Of a stretch of 64,000 nucleotides of DNA, positions 24,375 to 36,189 are shown one piece after another. The translations under genes were made by a program, and so were the position numbers. Each line of letters starts with the position of its first letter. Position 1 is the first letter of the stretch. The DNA lies in the NCBI GenBank assembly GCA_016165875.1, contig JABBOT010000003.1, positions 21,798,873 through 21,862,872 on the forward strand. The letters are read 5' to 3'. This DNA is from Acanthopleura granulata (Eukaryota; Mollusca; Polyplacophora; Chitonida; Chitonidae). The notes under the pieces were generated by a model that saw only the letters and a program-made list of their open reading frames with translations, was not told the DNA's origin and did not search any database.

Positions 24375-25500
24375 TAGAGCATCCTGGCTTTATCGACATT
24401 TAAATTTTTATCATTTTTGTTTCATAACGCCACCAACCTGTCTCCAAAGACATTATCTTCTGTGATGTTCTTGGACTCGTGGAAGTATTTTGTTTTATTA
24501 AGCTCTAACTCTGCAATTCAAAATCCCAAGATGCAGGGCAGCAGTAAGTCCTATTAGCAAGGAACATTTGCAAGGCCATTGCTGTAAAATGAAAAGAATT
24601 ATCTTTCGATGACAGAAATCTCCTCTCTTGTATTGTACATTACTTGCTTGATTTGCTTGACCAGTGTTTTATGCCGCACTCAAGAACATTTTTTATTTCA
24701 CTCTAAATGCAATAACAATTATATGATAGGGGAAACTGGCCCATATGTCGGTGATAATAGAAATTTCTAGCGTTAACCGAGGAAGAAAAATACAAACAGG
24801 ACATCATTCGTTTTCAACGAGAATTGCTGAAATCTAATAGGCTACTTAAGCGGTTACATGTATAAAAAATTGTTGTCATGAACAAGAAAAACATGCACAA
24901 GTCATCATTAGTCCTCAAAGTGAATTGCTGGCACCTTATTGACTGTGCGAGGTTACAGTTATTAGTTTTGACGATTTCTCGGCTTAAGGATTATATACTC
25001 GTCATGAAATGAAGAACCACAAAACAGGAGACAAATGAAGACAACAAGAATACTGGCCAGCCTGTGTAAACTGATTTCTATAATTCAATTAAACAGATAA
25101 CTGTATGTATTACTATTATTTATACTCGAAAGTAGTAATCGTTCCTAAACTTTTCAAAACAGGAAGTTTTAACTTCCCTGATTACTTTTATAAATTAAAT
25201 CAATAATAAATAACATCATCATGTATCAGAACCATTGATTTTACCCTAGACTTGCGAGAGGAAACATGCTAACAGGGTTTTTGAACTCATGTCATTTACT
25301 CTAGAAAACACAAGGAAAATAATTATATAAAGTAAATACCAATTTGGATTTGTGAATTTCTTCAAGGGACATTCTATTTAAAAAGCGCCCACTGACAAAG
25401 AGATCTGTGAGAAGACCTCTTATGAAAAAAATCTATAGGCCAGATCACTTAAATTTCACAAGTCTTCTAAAGATATTTATTAAATTTACAGCATTTCGAT
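24375..25500 (+). repeat. Interspersed repeat family B, copy 2
   Basis: Partner of 5865-7210. It keeps a fuller version of the embedded SINE-tail-like stretch, 'ttttatgccgcactcaagaa' at about 24668, followed by 'acaattatatgatagggg', matching 'accatgattataggataggg' in copy 1. It lacks most of what copy 1 has at 6900-7070. Confidence 0.65.
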
Positions 25501-28499
25501 CGATGATATCATAATGTTGCTTTGGACGAAAAACGGATGTTGTTGAAGAAAACAAATGCAGTACACATATAATACGATTCCAGGGATTCCAGGTCAGATG
25601 ATCGGCTGTTACTTTAACTGGAAATCCCACAATTCCTATAAAGCCATTCTTAAAAGCAAAAGTGTTGATGGGAATGTTACCTCACTGGATGGAAAACGTT
25701 TACTGAGCAATTTACAACAACAGCATCATGTAGCTTTCATCAGGATTTTGCTGGTGGAATAAACACCCCCGATTCCTGGTCCCCTTTACATTATTTTCAT
25801 GAAATTGTTTATCAAATGTCTTGATAATGGGTAATTCCAAACCAGTATATTGTAATGAACAGAAAATTAACAGATCTAACAGAAACAGTCATGAGAGGCC
25901 GTGGTCTGGTGTCACTGCACTGTGACTGAGAATGGTGTCATGCCTCATACCCTTCGTGCTACTGCTAACAAACACATTCATATTGCAGACAAAGTAATGT
26001 AAATGATGCTAGCTCCATTAATTTCTTTTGCTTCTTCAGCGCTGGTTTAAACTGTTTAAGCTTTATGAATACAATGATGATGATTTGAATGTTTTCATTG
26101 AGGACAAATTTTACTTGTAAGTCATTTTATTCAAAGGCATCCTGCTTACCTACGGTGTTTTCATCCTAGAAACTGGTTTGTTGTATGAAACATATATTAA
26201 GGAAACATCACAAGAGTATAGCGGCGACAAACGGGAAAACGCGTCCACCTAACCGTTGCTGAAGAGAAATCAACCAGAAATCTTTTCATTCCCCAAGGGA
26301 AAATACATGTCTTTGAATGGGTATATGTGTACATTGTGATTGACCTGATTATATTTGTTCACGTAGACGATGTGTCAAAAATTCATAAAGTAAACAACAC
26401 TTTGGCTTAACGGGCCGTATTGAATGTTTACCCGTTTACCAACTGCTTAGAGGCTGTCCGTCTCCAACGCTATCACACATAGCCATATGGACCAGTATTG
26501 GTATGTGGAAGCACAGTGTGATGTCAGTTTACATCAACTTACACAGAGACTGAAATTTAGCTTTTAAGGCCCAAATCCTTTGGGGTTGTTACGATGTCAA
26601 CATTTTGAATAGGTCGTACCGAGACTAATACTAATTCGATCAGGGATTTATTGGTATTTGATTCCTTTTGACTTCAGACATGACGTACCGTTGAAGTCTA
26701 ACTTTTAGGAGACCGGGCAGATAAAGCAAAGGAACTATGTCTCTACATGTACAATCGTTATATTCAAATATTTGTTCTGTTTGGAAGCATCTCTTCTCTA
26801 TTCCAATCGATCATGGCTTGTGTCCAGATTTCCACAACCTCAGCGGGATTTCATGGCCAATGCTCAATAATTCATCCCCCATGCCTTTCTTTTCATGATG
26901 CGCCATGAATGCCAGGCTCAAAAAACTAGTCAGTAGTCCTGTGGATTTCCATTATTTTCTGATGCAATGAGGGGCTAATTTTTAACGTGATTTGAATCAA
27001 ACTGAAAGATAACACCGATTTCCCAGTTAAGCACAGACTTATCAACGCAGCTCACATTATCTAATTAATGTTTTCAGAAAAAAAGCCTTTATGAAGAGAT
27101 CGAATGATAGAGCATGAGGGAATCTGACGTGATAAAAGTTGGAAATGTTGTTAAAAGCTTTAAAAGCGTAAATGTCGCTGGCAATGAGACCTCTGAGTTC
27201 CGTTCATTCCCTACTTGGAGACCATCGCCTCACCAAAAAGTCCCTTACTTTGAAGAGCCACTTTACTCTTCTTTCACCCATCACTTCACGTATCGGCAAA
27301 CAGTTTCGCGCGTAGGCCTCCTCGGTTAGTCAGAAGAAGCGATCTATTCAACTCTCAGCAATGTCCTTTTTTGTAACGTTTTGAAGATCTTTCTAACCGA
27401 GGAGTTTTTATTGACCTTTCGACAGTGAGAAAATAGATGCATTTTACATCTTCTGACACCTCACACACACAAAGCGAGAACTGACATAATTCAGAAAGCC
27501 AATTTCCTTAGGTGCATCTCTCAAAGTTGTCATTTCCCCCATGATTGTTACGGCCATACCATGCATTTGTTTTCAACCACAGCTGGTTTTATGTTTCTTT
27601 TGTCACCTTTTAACTGACAAAGTACCATAGATTACTTTGAGAAGCTCAAATGTAACACACTTGCTATTATCCAGGCAAGGAAACTCACGTTTTTTTCTTT
27701 TAGCTCGTCCTTTCTTTCGTCACCCAGGAGTTTTTTTCTCACTCTTTCATCCCACCTCCATCCCTTTCTTTCAACGTAACTTGAACCTTTTTCATACAAG
27801 AATTTGTTACCGATATTGATTTTGGAGATCCAATTCTCCTCAAGTACCTGTGGGCAAAAGAGCCATTTTGAATCAAAGTGAGGAGAAATTTGTGTCATTT
27901 AAGATTTGTTATTGTCAGATAATTGTCAAGAAACCGTGGAGAGAGGATCTGGATATCGATATGGGGTCAGCAGTTTGCAACAACGGCAACATCAAAGTGT
28001 TTCCTAATAGCTTAACACGATCCTCCAGTTCCCTCTTTAGAGTTCTGAAATATTTCAATATGGAATTTGTATTGTCACGCGTTTTTATTGACATTCGTTC
28101 ATCAAGGCAGGCGTATCACACAAACAGCTGGCGTATACTGTCTCGATTCCACCGGAAAAAATAACAGATTCGCATGATTGGACAGCTGATGAAAATTAAT
28201 AAAGACAGTAGCCAATCAAGGAATGGTCACCCTTAATGATGGACAACAAAATTCGAAACATCAGCAGTACGAATAAGCTGTCCTTATTCATGGTCAATTG
28301 CAGGTAAAATCTGTTAACGGGCTCTTGGAAACAAAAATGTTTTTCTTATCTAAACTTGTCTATACGGTTTGCTTTCATAGGCCTGAGGTCAAAATACCAA
28401 ATACAGTACATTTGATTGGCAAGTGTGAAATGTTCTGTTTGCGTAAATCCCCTCTGAACTTGAACAGGTAATAATCTTCTTTGATAATGATCAAGGCTA
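25501..28499. other. Non-coding stretch, nothing recognised
   Basis: No gene, RNA or repeat that I can support. Paired sense and antisense frames at 27632-27898 and 27637-27819, and a 104-codon frame at 27850-28164, have no recognisable motif. Confidence 0.35.
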
Positions 28500-28538
28500 C
28501 GCTACGATTTTATAACGGAGTGATATAAAATCGTAGCG
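28500..28538. repeat. Perfect 15-bp hairpin
   Basis: 'cgctacgattttata' (28500-28514) and 'tataaaatcgtagcg' (28524-28538) are exact reverse complements around a 9-base spacer. Perfect arms in a region where most repeats have decayed suggest recent origin or maintenance. It could be the core of a tiny inverted-repeat element or a cruciform/hairpin site. No T-run follows to suggest an RNA polymerase III terminator. Confidence 0.8.
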
Positions 28539-28827
28539 ATTGAAGTCCTGGTAAAGTGTGGCTTGATTCAGTTTACTGATGCTGTTTAATAACTTCTGTA
28601 GAATTCCCTCGTTTCCAACTGTTCCCGTGGCCTCAACGGTGATAAAATACCAACGAAGGTCGTGTGGCCGTTTGGATCGCCCCCATGAAGTTGGTTGGAG
28701 GTCAGATGCTATCTATCATCTGGTATCACTTACATCTACACTTAAAGATGGGCAAACTTGTTACTTGTCGAAGACCGGTGGTTTGTTTACTTTGGATACT
28801 TTCGTGTCTTCCATCGTCTGACCGTGA

Positions 28828-28859
28828 CAACGATGTCACTGATACATCAGTGTCATTGT
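28828..28859. repeat. Imperfect inverted repeat around 'tgatacatca'
   Basis: 'gacaacgatgtcactga' is followed after a short gap by 'tcagtgtcattgtc'. The arms pair with a few mismatches. It is small and may be incidental. Confidence 0.4.
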
Positions 28860-29026
28860 CACCCCAAATGACTCCTCAAATGGTGATGAAAGAAGCCAAT
28901 ATGACCCTAAGAAAACAAACAAAAAATCCTAAAACAAAATGAAGTATTCATTTTCAAGTACACGTTTCATTAATTACCATACATCATACCATTGTTGTTT
29001 ATATTTATTTCTACACGAATATTGTT

Positions 29027-29127
29027 AGTTATAATCTCTGACTTTTGTATCTTTTAATCTCTCACTTAGGTAACTTATAATCTCTGTCTGGGATAACTTA
29101 TAATATCTAAAGAACTTATAATCTGGG
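29027..29127 (+). repeat. Degenerate tandem array of 'ttataatctct'
   Basis: Five unit starts in about 100 bases carry 'ttataatctct' or a close variant ('ttttaatctct', 'ttataatatct', 'ttataatctgg'), spaced roughly 18-25 bases apart. This is a decayed short minisatellite abutting family D copy 2. Confidence 0.6.
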
Positions 29128-29315
29128 AATGACCGCCCAAGAAGGAAGACAGCAGGAGCTTCGTGATTCCAGCGGGTTAATTTCAGGATGGATGTTCCTT
29201 CCTCACCTCATTCAGCGATAAATCTCAGCTAAGTGAGTCATATTTACCTACTATAAGAGACTCTTGGCGAACTACGAGATTCTGTCAGGATTGTCTGTAC
29301 ACTTTGTCTGTAATA
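29120..29315 (-). repeat. Interspersed repeat family D, copy 2 (inverted)
   Basis: Reverse-complement partner of 11330-11530. On the plus strand it shows 'cttcgtgattcc', 'gatggatgttcc', 'gcgataaatctcagc' and 'gagtcatatttac' in the order expected for an inverted copy. Confidence 0.65.
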
Positions 29316-31009
29316 GAGCTTCTATACTCTAAACTCAAGTGGTACTTGTACACAAAACCTGCTCAGGGTTTACCAAGGAATCCACAACATGAAAATCTAC
29401 TCAAAGTCTGTACCCTGACTTTATACACTGTAATATTGAGATTTTCGATTAACCGTGTCTTTGGTTTGGTTCGAATTCCATCGTCTCCAGGAATTGTATG
29501 GCTAATTACCTCATTGTCTATCTTAAGTACTTGAATACTAAGAGTCTTGTCGAGCACTAAATATGCCCACTTTATCATTGACGAATTAATTTCGGAATAG
29601 GCTATTATCATGACACTTATTTACGAAGCAGCTACAGTAACTGTCTATTTTATTCGGAAGGACTTTAAACACGTGGCGCTGTACAGTTGGCGGTACGCTT
29701 GGGGTTAGGCTTTATACTTAGAGACTTACACCTAGCGTTATTCATATGGGGTGCTAATCTCTATGATATGGACATGGTGCCATGAAACAGGGTGATACAG
29801 ATGGGATTGTACAAGTGTCGCTGTTCACGTGCGTTTTTCACGTAGTGTTGTTGGTTGTGGCGCAAGCCAATGTTATGTAAAACGAAGATAAAGCGTTAAA
29901 TAATTGGTTCTTACAAAACGCTGTATCTTCTCTTGTACACTTGCGATAGTATATCGACAAACACTGGTGTTCTATGGAATTAACAAGCGTCTTTAACTTT
30001 AGACTGCAAAGTAAATGTACACAATATATATGGTGTACCCCATGTATTTATACAAACTAAAGAACCAAGAAAGAAGAGTACATAGGTTATGTAGGTTATG
30101 TATCAGAGTGATTAGCTTCCAGTTATCGCCATGGCACAATTCCAGACTGTCTGGCACGCCCCAAGTATTTCTCTGATTTGGCAAAACACCAATACACAAT
30201 CTGGAGACAGATATATACCTCTCGGACGATCGCATTCTTCGTCTTCACTTATTGTCAAAGAGAAACACAATGATGACACACTGTGCCCAGTTTTAACTTA
30301 AATTGCAAAGAAAAGTTCTATAATTATTGATTCAATATCATCCATCATCCTTTTCTACCCGTTGCATTCTGGGTGAGAATTGCCCTTCTCATCAACTTTC
30401 TCTTCCAGCTGTCGTATTATTGTATTTAAAATATTTTGAAAAGTTTTTTTTTACTTTGAAGACACCGCACCTCAGTTACTAATGAGGCGAATAACTGCGA
30501 TTAGCTCCTGTGTATAATGATACTCTGGACTTTGATTCCGACTTCAAACAGCTATTCATTTCTATTTGTTGCAGTCATTGAAGTGATCCCAGTTTTGTAA
30601 TTATTCTCACTGCTTTTCACTTTCTAAAAATTCAGAGAAGTAGTTTTGAGTAATGTAGAATTTACTTATGAAAGGGAGACTTCACAGAATACCTGGTCAT
30701 CATGTAGATTGTTAAGGTAATGACCCACCGGACTTTGGATAGAAAAAATCCTGAGGGAAAAACGAATTTCTGACTCTTAACAATAAGGGAACACATAATT
30801 TTCTTGCAAGATGTCAGCTACTCTGGACGTCGTGGGATACCTCTTTCTTTGGCCATAAGAAAGGTTCATTATATAACTTCCTTACATGTAAAACTGCTTC
30901 TTACAATAGCAAATGTTATTTAACAAAAGTCAGTTTCAATAAACCGTGAAATTATCCACATCTGTGGTGCGCTTTACGTTGCGGTGTCATTTGAGTATAT
31001 TTGGAGTAT
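29316..31009. other. Non-coding stretch, nothing recognised
   Basis: No gene recognised. Sense and antisense frames at 29304-29611 overlap each other. A minus frame at 29999-30235 has no known motif. Confidence 0.35.
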
Positions 31010-31230
31010 ATTTAGATCTCAGTAAAATGGTGCCAGGACGAGGTCATTAATGGCCCGAAGCTCTGACAGAGAACAGTCTCCTCTGGATCATTTGGAAAGA
31101 TTTGGGTAGTTACTTGACCATTTGAGTCACGCCTGTGTCCGTCTGTCTGCTAACGAGAACACAATGACCAGTGATGGGCCTGTACCCTGATTCAATGATT
31201 CCAGTTTGACCATTGCTCTGCGTAAGTTAT
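31010..31230 (-). repeat. Interspersed repeat family C, copy 2 (inverted)
   Basis: On the minus strand it carries 'actggtcattgtg', 'ctcgttagcag', 'atggtcaagtaactacccaa', 'ccaaatgatcc', 'ctgtcagagcttcgggccat' and 'taatgacctcg', in the same order as 10120-10240. The minus frame at 31127-31405 overlaps this repeat and is not supported as a gene. Confidence 0.6.
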
Positions 31231-32935
31231 CTTCACAGGAAACATAGCGCAATGAATCCCGTGATCTCTCTCCGTTATCCCTCTGTACAATGTTTCTAAA
31301 CCAACGACGTAATAAATTGGAGCTGTTACCACCGCACCTTTTTTTTACCGAATTCTGTTTAACCCATGGTGCCAAGGTATGTTTAAGTTGCTTCGTTTTA
31401 AGCATTTACATGAATTCTTAGAATAAAAGCCTAACTGAGATAACATGACGGTACCTGAGACCATTTGCCGTCGGCGCTGCGCTAGTTTTACTCTCTGCAT
31501 TGTAGCCATACATTACATTAATGAAATCATGTTCGTGTAGACTGGTGTCCCTGTTTGACTGGTAAACCATTACATCTGATCACTCGGAAAAATATCCTTC
31601 CGAACGTTGGTTCCCTATGGGTGTTTGATGCCGTTTGATAGGTGAGTTTCGAGTCTTTTATCGTTAAAGGCAAGAAAAGCCCTACTGTACCATGCAACCT
31701 GTCAAAAATGTTAGGCAACTACTTCTGATCACATTTACTCTAACATGGGCGCCTAAGAAAAGTTTAAAAAAATTTATTTGGACAAGACGTACGATTGGGA
31801 GAATTCAGGAGCTGGAAGTTTTTTAATTTTAATTCAAGATGCTCCTGATTAAATGAGAGGTCGTTTGTGCCTCCCTAACAGGAAACTCCCCTATTCTTGT
31901 GTGACGCCTTACTGGATAACCTTTTCCAAGCACAATATAAGCCAGTTTTAAGGAGTAAACCGTGGAACTTTGGCAAATTACTGTTGTACTTTCCCAAGTG
32001 TGACATATACACCATGTTAGTGGAAGGCAAGTGTTCTCCAACGAATTTAATGCAAGACTACATCAGAGGACGATATCGACTGCACCTTGTAATTAAGGCA
32101 TCAAGATCGGTGGAAGCAGCTGGAGTCTTGAAAATTCTCTGTCCAAGAAATGGAATCTCACTCGCCTTATCTACTGAAAGCTCTTTATCTTACCCAACTA
32201 TGTCGCGCTTCCTTCTTGTGGGTGTAATTCATGGAACACTGATATTGGCAAAACGACTGTTTCCGACCCATAATATTAATAAGGATGGAATGGGGTCAGG
32301 GGTACATATGTTATGGCGCTGTGACCATTCGGTAAACAGGATTTTATGGTCAGAGCAATTTCAGAGCTGAAACGACAGTCACAATCATAAATCCGCTGCC
32401 CCAAAAATGATTGAATATCACAAATATTATCAATCATAAAATGATTGAAAAATGCTGATCTCAGAATAGAATGGATTTAAGGTATACCTGGAGATATCGT
32501 GGAAAACCTACCAAGTGATCAAGAAAAATGCTACTGGGAAGAATCGTGGCAGAAATATCAGTCGCACCAATATGTGCTTTAATGTCTAAAGCCGATTACG
32601 CGGTTAGGTCTGATCGATCAGCGACAAAATAATCTCGTTCAGGTTGTGAAAAAAATTACTATTCAAGCGAAGTTTCGAAACAAGAGTATCAACGTGGAAA
32701 TATCCTTGCTCTGGTTCGGATATACTGCTGTTATCTTATCCGGAAGCCACGGGGGGGGGGGGGGGCGCTTTTCATCACGAACCAGTGTCGATTACATAAC
32801 CATAGGTGCATTTTATTTACAGAATTCAAGTTTCAGATTAAGCTATATTTGGCATCAATGTGCCTATGAAAAAGTGTGCATGGGGAAAGCGGAACTGGAT
32901 CTTTCAATAGTCGCTTTTATGTTTTTTTTTTAGAT
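31231..32935. other. Non-coding stretch; unsupported 157-codon frame; G15 run
   Basis: The longest frame of the window (31897-32370, plus, 157 codons) lies here. I recognise no domain, signal peptide or repeat in it, and part of it overlaps an antisense frame (31829-32041). With roughly one stop per 16 codons, one frame of this length in 64 kb is expected by chance. A run of 15 G bases occupies 32751-32765 inside another frame (32646-32933), so that frame is also unlikely to be real. Confidence 0.4.
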
Positions 32936-33070
32936 TTTTAAATGTTAAGATTATTATTAATTTACAGGTTTTGGACCTACAAGAGCGCTATCCAGATTTG
33001 TAGGTAAACAGATTGTTACAAAAGCTCGCAAGAGTCGAGCTATTTAGTGGCAAAACTACATTTCCAAGGA
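32936..33070 (+). repeat. Family B 3'-core relic
   Basis: 'gattattattaatttacagg' then 'ttttgg' and 'aagagcgc' matches 57116-57250 ('gatcattattaatttacagc', 'ttttgg', 'gagagcgc'), and more loosely the ends of family B at about 7172 and 25467. Further weak similarity with 57170-57250 runs through 'gtaaacag/gcaaacg' and 'actacatt'. Confidence 0.45.
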
Positions 33071-33888
33071 AACAAAACTTTATTCCAAAACATTTATTCT
33101 TTAAAATCTACAAAACTTTTACCTTAGTTATAATTGCTTTTCTCCCCGAAACATGAGGTTAGGTGTACTTTAAATCACCTAAATGTTTTTAATTGACTCA
33201 ACGCATCAAATGTGTCTATACAACTCAGATACTGTGTAGTGGCTTTCCAAAATGATAATTGCAATATCCATTTTTGAAAGAACCGAAAAATCTAGTTTTA
33301 AAGGAATATGTAGAGAAGAGTTATACTAATGGTAAATATAGCTATTAATATGTCATAAGTTTTCAGTGATGCCGAAAAGACATTAGATTGTCATGTCCAC
33401 ATCAAATTTTAAAGCCGATGAATGATTTCCAGGTCGAATACTAATATCTCAGTCTGGTTTGGATTGAATTTGTTCATCAAAGCACAATGCTCATATAATA
33501 AACATGGAGGCTTGTACAGATTCTAACTTCTATTTTTTTCTTGTCTAAATAACAGGTAGTAAGGACGAAAGAAGGCATAACATTTACAGGCCTCCAAAAG
33601 GACACGGCTCTCTAGAGATCAAGAGAGTGGTATACGCACGGCAGAATGTACGAAAAACTGTGGGTGAAAACGTTTGATGGAGCATCCTTGACACACTAAT
33701 TTTGGGCTCAATATGAGTAGCGTATTGAAGCCATTTGAAATCAGAAATGTTCTAAAGGTAGAGTAAATATGCTGCCTTTCAAAAGGTATGAGACAAATCT
33801 CCTTCCGTGACCAGCAATTTGAAGATCTCGGCCGTTCCAGGCATCGAGATGGGTATATAGGCCTGCATACCTCAACCAATGTTAGACT
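33071..33888. other. Non-coding stretch, nothing recognised
   Basis: No recognised feature. A 110-codon minus frame spans 33619-33951 and runs into the hairpin below. It has no known domain. Confidence 0.35.
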
Positions 33889-33939
33889 GAAGATCAATAT
33901 TTCCACTCGTCCTTCGCGTTCGTGAAAATATTGATCTTC
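33889..33939. repeat. Inverted repeat, about 15-bp arms
   Basis: 'gaagatcaatatttc' (33889-33903) and 'gaaaatattgatcttc' (33924-33939) pair with a single bulge around a 20-base spacer. The arms are nearly perfect. It is a possible hairpin or the remains of a small inverted-repeat element. Confidence 0.7.
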
Positions 33940-36189
33940 GAGAAAATGCATTTATCACAATGAATAGCATTTGGATGACCTTTAGTGAATTAATACTGGT
34001 ATTTCGGTCAACACACGCCACGTTTTCACGGACGTTTTGTCAGTGTGACGTCACGGCTTACATGAGGAGAAGAGTACAAGCTGGAGGTACTGATTGCACA
34101 CAAAAAAAATTGTTGCGTTAAGTCGACTGCTACGTACTGATTTTCGTTTAAAATTGGAACGGTTTGGAATTGTCTCAAAAAGATGCTACGCATAGAATTT
34201 TCTCTGAATTATGATACATGGAATTCATGGATTAATTCTTAGAAGGAAGATCGGAAAAATGAATGATGCCTTCTCTAATGAACTTTACAGTAAGGAAAAG
34301 GAGCTACCGCTGGACAGCTTTAGCAACGTTACCAGCTCAGAAAGGTGATTTAGCTCTGTCTGATTTTGTCAAGTTGGAATTGCGTCTATTTTATTGTCTT
34401 TTAATGGCGCCCTTGCAGTGAGCGATGACGTGACTCCATAGAACTCATTAAATATCAGAGGCTTAGACAGCCTTATTAAGCCATTTTAGCAGAGGTGTTG
34501 TAGGTTATAACCAAGTCAACAAACCTACCATTTACATTTAGGTTTCTCAGACAGGACAACATAACGATCTGAACGAGTAAACGAAGGCGGTGTTTCGTTA
34601 GCATGCGTATTGCCCACTACCCAACTTAGGAACTGTTAAGTTTTATGTCGGTATTGCGAGCTCCTATTGAACTAAAGCTATCCTGAAAAAAATGGCGTAA
34701 AAGTTCAACTATACATTAATATTTGGTTGCTAGACATGTAATTATTGCATACCGTAAAAATGTTGTTGGCAGACCATCTGGTAATTATACGCCACTCGCA
34801 TGTACTAGACACGGCGTAAAACATTAATCAGATACACAAATAAATATGTGTTAACTATTTCTGCCTTAGTTCTCGATCGTGAGTTTCCCTGGATGTGTTA
34901 TTAAATAGTCTCGTCACAGACGATTGCGATGGGAAAGTTAAATGCCCTGCAGAGTTCCCGAAATATAAGTGATGACAAAGCTTACAGCGGAAGCTTATGC
35001 TAAATTGATTTACTTTCCCTTACCCTCCGGGCAGGATACATTCATCTTATTACAACTTTTTCTCGTCGTTAAACCTTGTATGTGTTCACTGAAGATGCTG
35101 GTTTAGTTTTCATGATTGTCATTGAAATATACATTCTTGAAATCTGTTTTAATACTCTTCAATTTATCGGTATTCACAGATATTTATTTTTACCAAATCA
35201 TTATCAATAACTGTTGCTGCACAACAATTTGAATTGCATAGTGAAGAATAAGAATACATTAGTAGATATATACAAAGTCTGTCAAGCTGAGAAAAGCTTG
35301 TTTCAAGTTAGGTCTGTAAAAAGAAGCATTTTTCTTCTGTTCCGCCTAATTATCACAAATGAATATCAAAACTGTACTAGTGAGATCTTTATTTTTATTC
35401 CCAGAAATGTTATGGATCTCATCCAAGTGGCTTTGTTCTTTGACTTTATTATGTAATACCTTAGTGCATAATGGGTATTAGAATCCTTCATCTGATTTAC
35501 GGTGCTGTGAATGAGAAAAATATTGATATTTGTGAACTTCATATGCACTCGTGTTTAATTGATTACAGTTTGTTGTGGCGCGTGCTTTCGTACGTCTAAT
35601 CCTAAAGCGATCATGATAGCTTCATTATTACTTTACTCTGTGTTCTTATCGAGCTACCTTTTTGGGGTAGATCACATATTTTCCTCCTGGTTGTCTCTAG
35701 GGCACTGATAGATCTTAAGAGGATAGAGTACTTGGTTGCCGAGAGACAATTGGCTTTTGATCCCCCCCCCCCAAAACACAACCATCTCATAGTCAGACAG
35801 TTTGTCAGTTGCATTTGTTTACTTTCTGGGAAGTCGTAGCATTTCTGTTATCATGATAACAGTCCAGCTGTTCACTTCCACCCTTTACCTCCAGGGGGTT
35901 GAAGCACATTGGCAGCATTGCGGCGTTCTCAAAGCTCTCCACACCGGAGATTATCTCCTAAGGCCGTGAAACTTGTCACAAATTTTCTCAGTATAGGGCT
36001 CAAGGAATCATTTAGCAGAATACCGGGATAAAGAGAGCCAATGACTGCTGACTGTCAATACTGGGAGTTGTAGAGAAAGCCAGGGAATGGCTGACGGGAA
36101 GATAGTTTGCATTACGTCTGAGTTAATCAATTTATATCAAAGGGCCCACAACAACCAATTCAATTTTACGCCAGTCTCAGAGTGCCTTT
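33940..36189. other. Non-coding stretch; CRE-type site at 34046; C11 run at 35762
   Basis: No gene recognised. The palindrome tgacgtca is at 34046-34053 with another 'tgacgtgac' at about 34428. A run of 11 C bases is at 35762-35772. Facing frames at 35214-35548 overlap each other and are not supported. Confidence 0.35.

Noticed and set aside
31897..32370. Longest open frame (157 codons, plus strand) as a possible gene
   Set aside because: No recognisable domain or targeting signal, an antisense frame overlaps part of it, and about one frame of this length is expected by chance in 64 kb of this composition.
32751..32765. G15 run as a functional element (also homopolymers at 18804, 19934, 35762, 55949 and 58598)
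   Set aside because: Simple homopolymers are common, length-unstable and may include assembly error. They were used only as landmarks.
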